NCBI GenBank assembly: GCA_028283345.1
Contig: JAPOGE010000012.1
Span: forward strand, 1-36,340
Length of the DNA stretch: 36,340 nt
Direction of reading: 5' to 3'
From: Candidatus Poseidoniales archaeon
Lineage (GTDB): Archaea; Thermoplasmatota; Poseidoniia; Poseidoniales; Poseidoniaceae
The notes under the pieces are model-generated. The model worked only from the letters and a program-made list of their open reading frames with translations, was not told the origin of the DNA and made no database searches. Position numbers and translations under genes: made by a program. Shown here piece after piece: positions 31,710 to 36,340 of this stretch (its first letter is position 1; each line of letters opens with the position of its first letter).

Positions 31710-32513
31710 CTACTCTCTTACATCGGTCTGGAAGGGCCAGCCGTAGGGAAGACCTTCCTCATCGACGAAAATCACGTTGATACCGACACCACTGCGGTGG
31801 AATGCTATCAATTCCAGACCATGGATGCTATGACCGGTCGGCGCCTTTCCCAACACTGGGCGGCGGTCGCGCCGACCGAAGAACCTGCTGCGCCATCTAG
31901 GTCTATTCTGGTCAACAATATCGGCTTCCTGCTCACCGTCTGGCTGACCTTCCTGACCTCCACTCTTTTTCGCCAATGGCCGCCTCTCTCCCTCGATATC
32001 GTCATACCATGGCAGTGGTCCGGCGGGAGAGAAATCCACCCCCAGTATCAGGTCGACCCCCTCGGTTGACTGGGCGGCGTCGGCATCGGCACCACTGGGA
32101 ATCGCCGGAGCATTGGGGTGGGTGTGCAACCAATGGGTGAATCGGGCGCCACGGGCGCCACGCGATTCTGTGAACAGTCCATCGGTCCATTCCTCAGGTA
32201 AATGGTGCACCGAATAAGAGTCGCCACGATTGACGATATGCGCTTCACCGATGATACTTCCCTGGCCGGCGAATAATCCATGGCGGTGGTCAACTCCCCT
32301 GAACAACTCGTCAACTTCACGGCGATGTGGCTTTGAGTTGTCGACCTCCAGCCCAACCAGAATCTCGTCGGGAAGTGATTGAAAGCACCAGTTCACCAAA
32401 TCGGTCAGAATTGGACCGGGCATATGTAATGAGGCGACGTATGATTCCTTTTTTTCCAGCGAGGCGAGATTATAATCAGACATCGCCCGAACCAGCCATT
32501 CCTCGACCATCAT
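31710..32513 (-). CDS. Second JAB/JAMM metalloprotease
   Basis: A 267-residue protein with an intact JAMM motif: His130-Thr-His132, seven residues, Ser140, two residues, Asp143 (HTHPNAPAIPSGAD). Glu50 or Glu56 in DEILVGLE is the likely catalytic acid. The N-terminal ~45 residues are helical. A polar, charged linker (about 175-225, rich in Gly, Arg and Gln) separates the catalytic core from a C-terminal segment HGLELIAFHRSGVGINVIF. It is larger than the operon JAMM at 22059 and has no E1 or ubiquitin-like gene beside it. It may act on the same modifier system. Two adjacent ATGs (32513 and 32510) are possible starts. It is divergent from the acidic protein at 32588. Confidence 0.82.
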   Translation of the reverse strand: MMVEEWLVRAMSDYNLASLEKKESYVASLHMPGPILTDLVNWCFQSLPDEILVGLEVDNSKPHRREVDELFRGVDHRHGLFAGQGSIIGEAHIVNRGDSYSVHHLPEEWTDGLFTESRGARGARFTHWLHTHPNAPAIPSGADADAAQSTEGVDLILGVDFSPAGPLPWYDDIEGERRPLAKKSGGQEGQPDGEQEADIVDQNRPRWRSRFFGRRDRRPVLGKAPTGHSIHGLELIAFHRSGVGINVIFVDEEGLPYGWPFQTDVRE

Positions 32514-32587
32514 CCACCCTCAAGGGGGACTATGAAAGGGTTATGCTGATAAGAGGTCGCAATTAATCCGAGTGCGAGGGGGATTGA

Positions 32588-33286
32588 ATGGCGAGGAAGA
32601 AGCGGGGAATCGGAAAACTTCTCGGAGTGATTACCGGCAGCCCCTATGATCGTTTGCTCAAACAGATCGAGAAGAGTGCCAAGGAGCACGATGATGACCG
32701 CACCTTGGCCAGGGAGTTGAAGAAACTCAGTCGCACAGTACAGAAACAATACCAAGAGGACAATATCGACGATGAGGAGCACGACTTGTTGATGGAGGAA
32801 ATCGAAGAGGCCGACCCGGAGGAGCGTTCTTTTCCGAAGCTAGATACCGAGGAAGACGAATTTTACATGGGGGATATTCCCGATGCACCGAAAATGGATG
32901 TGGGCAAAGAAGTCGACCTCGATGAATTGATGCGTTCAAAGGACGGTTCCTTCACCAGTACCTACGGTCGAGAGGAATTTGATGAATTCCGAAGCCGCAT
33001 GACCGATGAATTCCACGCCGATTCGGAAGAAGCGATTCAGGCCGGTGACTACCAAGCCGAGATTCGTACCCAGCACCGGGTTTTCGCCGATGCCGACCAA
33101 GATACCGATGATTTGAAGCGACAGTACGTCGCCGATAGCGACCTCGTCGACCCGAATGCCCCCCAAGAGGACGATGATGAGAATTACCGCGTCGACGAGG
33201 ATGGCACCGAATGGTGGAAGGACGACGATGGCTACTGGTGGTATCGCGACCGAGGCGAGGACGACTGGCAACCTTACGAGGAATAG
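32588..33286 (+). CDS. Very acidic protein with WW-like C-terminal tail, unknown function
   Basis: A 232-residue cytoplasmic protein. The first ~45 residues are basic (MARKKRGIGKLLG), followed by a helical region and then a long Asp/Glu-rich body. The C-terminus is Trp/Tyr-rich (GTEWWKDDDGYWWYRDRGEDDW) and ends in QPYEE, a style seen in surface-ocean euryarchaeal proteins. No catalytic motif is recognised. Its last codons and 3' flank are the second copy of the 73-bp repeat found at 3103. It is divergent from the second JAMM gene, with 75 bases between. Confidence 0.75.
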   Translation: MARKKRGIGKLLGVITGSPYDRLLKQIEKSAKEHDDDRTLARELKKLSRTVQKQYQEDNIDDEEHDLLMEEIEEADPEERSFPKLDTEEDEFYMGDIPDAPKMDVGKEVDLDELMRSKDGSFTSTYGREEFDEFRSRMTDEFHADSEEAIQAGDYQAEIRTQHRVFADADQDTDDLKRQYVADSDLVDPNAPQEDDDENYRVDEDGTEWWKDDDGYWWYRDRGEDDWQPYEE

Positions 33287-33326
33287 GTATCAAAGTAAGA
33301 TCGGTGGCAACTGCGGACTTACGCAG
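33254..33326 (+). repeat. Dispersed 73-bp repeat, copy 2
   Basis: It matches 3103-3175 at 66 of 73 positions. It covers the last ten codons of the acidic-protein gene, its TAG stop and about 40 bases after it. It ends in a small perfect hairpin, CTGCG-GACTTA-CGCAG (33311-33326), that is imperfect in copy 1 and may act in termination. Confidence 0.9.
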
Positions 33327-33334
33327 CCTCTAGT

Positions 33335-33385
33335 CACTGCGATAATCCACTGCGATAATCCACTGCGATAGCCCGCTGCGAACCC
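33335..33385 (+). repeat. Short tandem repeat, 13-bp unit
   Basis: CACTGCGATAATC occurs twice exactly (33335-33347 and 33348-33360), a third time with two changes (33361-33373), and decays in a fourth unit. It lies between the acidic-protein gene and the AT-rich DoxX-like gene. Downstream, GGTATATTTT (33391-33400) could be a TATA box for that gene. Confidence 0.85.
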
Positions 33386-33459
33386 GGTATGGTATATTTT
33401 CAAGTGCTCACTAAGTCGAATAGAAAATAACTAATGGCTTCGGAAGGGGTCCCTCTCTC

Positions 33460-34083
33460 ATGGCATCTATATCTAAAGCATTAATCTGGATTGATCGCAA
33501 ACTCGATTTCTTAGTGATATTGTATCTCTTCTTAGGTCTATTTTGGTTATTAAACGGTTTTGACAAGTTTTTCAACGGTGAAAACATAATTAATTTCAAT
33601 GGTTATGCAACAAAAGCAGCTATTGTTGACATGAATGGTACAGTAGTATATACCTACCAACCAACTGAACCGAATGGTTGGTTTGGAGTAAATCGCGATG
33701 AGAAAACAATAGGCTATTTTGCTAGGCTTGGCTTACCTTCGGAATTAGCTCTTGGATCATTGTATTTTGTCGGTGTAATTGAGATAATGTTAGGTGTTGC
33801 ATTCCTTAGTATTCTATTCTACAAATCCTTTCTTCCAAAACAATTGGAAAAAGCACTCGAAGCGAACAAAGCCTTTGCCACTCAAACAGTGCACCGCTTA
33901 GCATTCAAGGCCAGTAGTTTACTCTTCGTAGTTTTCATGGTAATGGATATATTATTTGGTGATAGGACCGAATTATGGGAGCATGGAACGTTCCTTATTT
34001 TGACTGCATTAGCATATAGATTCTACATTGACCACGAGCAAATAGAAGCTGTTGAAGAAGCTCAAATCGGTTCATCGAATTGA
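33460..34083 (+). CDS. AT-rich four-span membrane protein, DoxX-like
   Basis: A 207-residue protein with about four membrane helices (near 17-36, 98-122, 145-165 and 172-187). The order of features (LDFLVILYLFLGLFWLLNGFDKF at the start, then LGLPSELALGSLYFVGVIEIMLGV) resembles the DoxX/SURF4-like family of small membrane proteins linked to redox and quinone chemistry; this is a weak match. The coding sequence is strikingly AT-rich, for example ending codons in A or T far more often than its neighbours, which suggests recent horizontal acquisition. GGAAGGGG lies upstream of the ATG at 33460. It is followed by a strong inverted repeat at 34136. Confidence 0.7.
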   Translation: MASISKALIWIDRKLDFLVILYLFLGLFWLLNGFDKFFNGENIINFNGYATKAAIVDMNGTVVYTYQPTEPNGWFGVNRDEKTIGYFARLGLPSELALGSLYFVGVIEIMLGVAFLSILFYKSFLPKQLEKALEANKAFATQTVHRLAFKASSLLFVVFMVMDILFGDRTELWEHGTFLILTALAYRFYIDHEQIEAVEEAQIGSSN

Positions 34084-34135
34084 AGAAGGTATAATCATCT
34101 CCAACTGAGACTGGTGCTACTGCGCCATCATGAAT

Positions 34136-34181
34136 CAGAGGGGCCCCTTACGACCATATACGACTCAAGGGGTACCCTCTG
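34136..34181. terminator. Long imperfect inverted repeat after the DoxX-like gene
   Basis: CAGAGGGGCCCCTT (34136-34149) pairs with AAGGGGTACCCTCTG (34167-34181) with one bulged position. The loop is 17 nt. It lies about 50 bases after the DoxX-like stop and before the convergent receiver gene. A run of A residues follows, so a T-run follows on the minus strand in the reading direction away from it. Termination is plausible. Confidence 0.55.
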
Positions 34182-34243
34182 GGTTGGGTGAAAAAATTTC
34201 TCGACATCAATTTACGTGGCTAACAATCAAATGATCTCGGCCC

Positions 34244-34597
34244 TCAGTTATTAGACCAAATCGGTAATTTCGGCAAATCGAATTTGATTACGCCGTGGTC
34301 GGCACCGAATTGCACCATCCTCTCATTGGCCATGCTGGCACTGCTCATCCCGACGATGATTCTCGGGCGAGTAATCTCACCTGCGGCGACGGCGATGTTG
34401 AGTTGTTGTAGGACCTCAAGACCCTTGGTCGGTGGAATGAAGTGGTCGAGCAGGAGAACCTCCGGGGAGAAATCTCTGATATGGTCGAGGAAGTCGGTGG
34501 TATCCCAACGCTGAACCAGTTCTAATTCGCTCATGTCGATACCATTGGAGGTGAGCAAGGCCCCGATATCGAAACCATCCTCGAAGACCAAGACCAT
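34244..34597 (-). CDS. Stand-alone receiver (response-regulator) domain
   Basis: A 117-residue CheY-like domain with no output domain. The acidic pocket is Glu6-Asp7, the phospho-acceptor is Asp51 (EVLLLDHFIPPTKGLEVL), the switch Ser is 85 or 86 (GMSSAS) and the invariant Lys is 105 (VIKFDLPK). It ends near helix 5, so it is slightly short. It starts at an ATG just after the stop of the S15 hydrolase gene, with AGGTG four bases upstream; a GTG one codon earlier is possible. It therefore seems to be in an operon with a hydrolase, an odd partner. No histidine kinase is in the window. Confidence 0.85.
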   Translation of the reverse strand: MVLVFEDGFDIGALLTSNGIDMSELELVQRWDTTDFLDHIRDFSPEVLLLDHFIPPTKGLEVLQQLNIAVAAGEITRPRIIVGMSSASMANERMVQFGADHGVIKFDLPKLPIWSNN

Positions 34598-34602
34598 CAC
34601 AC

Positions 34603-36340
34603 CTATTCACCTTCTCCTTCAGTGGCCTTGTAAGAGGCGACCTCGAACCAATTGTCATCGCCGATGCCGCGCTCTATCAAGGGTATCGAAAAATCACCTC
34701 CTTGGACTGAGAGGCCTGCAAGCGCACATGTGCTGGGTAGGTAATCCTCCCCGGTATCTGTCAGTTCAATCCCCAAACTATGCCCAGCGGGCAAGACCAC
34801 GTCAATGGGATTGAATTCCATCAGCATCGTATACGAACCCAGTGGTGACACTGGATTGGCATCATACCCGCCATCACGATATCGTAAGTCCATCACCGCA
34901 TGACCGAGACGCAGTCCGATGGTCTCATCCCAAAGAGTTGCGAAGATCTGTCCACCGTTGCATCCTCGTGTATTGACGTCAAGGTGAAGGGTCGGCAATC
35001 CGGAAATGTGGATTTCGTCTTCGAAAACAGGGCTTAACATATTCACCGCCTGGGTGGCACTGACCACACCTGTTGCGCTCTCCCACTCTGCGATATCGTG
35101 ATTTTCCCAAGTGATGTCAGCCGGCGGCCAGGTCTCCTCAAGGTGCCAACGGCCATCGTGGGTCTGCATCTGCACATAGGATTCGGTCTCGTCGCCGACA
35201 CCCTTGAGCCAGTATTCGAACCAATTGAAAATCTCAATCGCCCAATCCATGCGCGACATATTTGCATAGGCCTCCTTGCCGTATCCACTGGCAAGATTTG
35301 AGTGAGTCTCGCCCTGGTCTGGATAATTGTGCCCCCATTGCCCCATTATTCCTCGCACCGTCAGCCCCTTGTCGCGCAACATCTGATAGGCCGGGAAGGC
35401 GTGGTATGGGTCGACATTCCAGTCCTGCATTCCCCATACGATGTAGATACTGCCGTTGTAATTGTCCAATACATCGCCCAGATGGTAACGCTCTTCCCAG
35501 TAATCAGACCAATCAGCACCACCGAATTCCGCTGCTAATGAAGTGGTTATCGGCATCGCCGGCCCGATGATATCATCACTGCAGATTCGCAGGTCATCGG
35601 TGGTCATGTCGGTGGTCGCCCCTTGGTATGCAAGGTCATAGCCGACAGCCCGGGCCTCACTTGAGCCATTGCGATAGAACATCTGCTGGACGCCGATACT
35701 GCCAGAGATCGGCACGATGGTCTTCAGGTGCTCGCTCGGGTTCTGCGCCGCCTCCCAATTGGTCGTTCCCGCATATGACTTACCCATCAGACCGACATTG
35801 CCGTTTGACCATTCCCGGGTTCCGAGCCATTCTACCGCGGCCTGGATGCCGACCTGCTCGCCCAGTCCCTTGACGTCTTGACAGTGTGTTGATTTGCCTG
35901 AACCGAAGGTTGAGACCTGTGCCAATGCGTAGCCGTGGGAAATGAATTCCTCAAATATCCACTGACCGACCCCAAGGTCTGGAATGGTGTTAGGATTGGA
36001 GTCATCGACCTCGGTGCCGTAATCGTAGTAAGGGTGGATTGTGGCGATTATCGGGACTTTGACGCCTTCCGCAACATCTGGCAACCACAGTGCCAAGTGC
36101 ATCAGCGCATCTTCCGGGTATCCTGCATCCTGCTCGCTCGCCGGTAGGTCGACAGGGATGAAGTGCTCGGTCATCGGCAGGATTTCGTAGGGCCCATCCT
36201 CTGGCAGCTGGCTGCGCCAGGAATCCAAGGTCAGGTTGAGTAGATGCCGGTCTTTCAGCGGCACATTACGCCAGTCATCGAGGTTTAGTTGGTCACCGAA
36301 TTCATCGCCGACAACACCGGAGAAATTGACCACAGCAAGT
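34603..36340 (-). CDS. S15/CocE-type alpha/beta-hydrolase, 5'-truncated by the window edge
   Basis: At least 578 residues, open to the right edge, so the true start and any signal peptide lie beyond the window. The nucleophile motif GKSYAG, the acid aspartate region IYIVWGMQDWNVDP and the histidine motif GQWGHNYP form the triad of the S15 peptidase family (X-Pro dipeptidyl peptidase, cocaine esterase, glutaryl acylase). A C-terminal jelly-roll domain (PLGSYTMLMEFNPIDVVLPAGHSLGIELT) is also typical. Substrate is unclear: peptides, esters or beta-lactam-like amides are all possible. Secretion is common in the family and cannot be judged here. It is co-transcribed with the receiver gene downstream. 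Confidence 0.85.
   Translation of the reverse strand, partial: LAVVNFSGVVGDEFGDQLNLDDWRNVPLKDRHLLNLTLDSWRSQLPEDGPYEILPMTEHFIPVDLPASEQDAGYPEDALMHLALWLPDVAEGVKVPIIATIHPYYDYGTEVDDSNPNTIPDLGVGQWIFEEFISHGYALAQVSTFGSGKSTHCQDVKGLGEQVGIQAAVEWLGTREWSNGNVGLMGKSYAGTTNWEAAQNPSEHLKTIVPISGSIGVQQMFYRNGSSEARAVGYDLAYQGATTDMTTDDLRICSDDIIGPAMPITTSLAAEFGGADWSDYWEERYHLGDVLDNYNGSIYIVWGMQDWNVDPYHAFPAYQMLRDKGLTVRGIMGQWGHNYPDQGETHSNLASGYGKEAYANMSRMDWAIEIFNWFEYWLKGVGDETESYVQMQTHDGRWHLEETWPPADITWENHDIAEWESATGVVSATQAVNMLSPVFEDEIHISGLPTLHLDVNTRGCNGGQIFATLWDETIGLRLGHAVMDLRYRDGGYDANPVSPLGSYTMLMEFNPIDVVLPAGHSLGIELTDTGEDYLPSTCALAGLSVQGGDFSIPLIERGIGDDNWFEVASYKATEGEGE

Overview
This window looks like part of a planktonic marine euryarchaeal genome, most likely Marine Group II (Poseidoniales) or a close relative. 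That placement is an inference from gene content, not from a phylogenetic marker. The archaeal signs are an archaeal-type wyosine-tRNA radical SAM enzyme (Taw1/TYW1), an AbrB-PhoU regulator, a secreted protein with a PGF-CTERM tail, TATA-type promoters with several apparently leaderless starts, and winged-helix regulators. Mixed with these are bacterial-type genes (GroEL/GroES, an AlkB-like hydroxylase, a HxlR regulator, GDP-mannose dehydratase), which is typical of surface-ocean euryarchaea. No tRNA, rRNA, CRISPR array or insertion sequence was found.

Layout. 0-5.1 kb: a truncated YczE-like membrane protein, a groES-groEL operon, a frameshifted small membrane-protein gene and a PGF-CTERM surface protein. 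5.3-8.4 kb: two winged-helix regulators and a tRNA-dihydrouridine synthase. 8.4-11.1 kb: a HxlR regulator and a fused 3-hydroxyacyl-CoA dehydrogenase/enoyl-CoA hydratase. 11.2-16.5 kb: a translationally coupled ABC-permease-ABC operon whose permease carries pentapeptide repeats and whose second ATPase ends in a zinc ribbon. 16.6-20.7 kb: two GT4 glycosyltransferases and GDP-mannose 4,6-dehydratase. 20.8-22.8 kb: a compact ubiquitin-like operon. 22.9-27.3 kb: Taw1, a PiT-DUF47 phosphate transporter and a divergent AbrB-PhoU. 27.5-31.7 kb: a tiny ORF, the AlkB-like hydroxylase, a decayed ORF, a cupin, a membrane protein, phosphoglycerate mutase and a DUF1499 protein. 31.7-36.3 kb: a second JAMM protease, an acidic protein, an AT-rich DoxX-like gene, a lone receiver domain and a truncated S15/CocE hydrolase.

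The most exciting locus is at 20788-22816. One polypeptide carries two tandem ubiquitin-like domains, each ending in Gly-Gly, followed directly by an E1/ThiF adenylyltransferase. A JAMM protease gene overlaps its stop codon, and a small helical protein of unknown function is coupled after that. No E2 or E3 is visible. The simplest model is that the JAMM enzyme cuts after each Gly-Gly, releases two modifiers from their own activating enzyme, and may also reverse their conjugation. A second, larger JAMM protein lies 9 kb away.

The non-coding DNA also has unexplained structure. There are three cases in which the 3' end of a gene, stop codon included, is duplicated. Two 40-nt hairpins 9.8 kb apart share arms, loop length and a predicted bulge. 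Perfect dyads flank several promoters.
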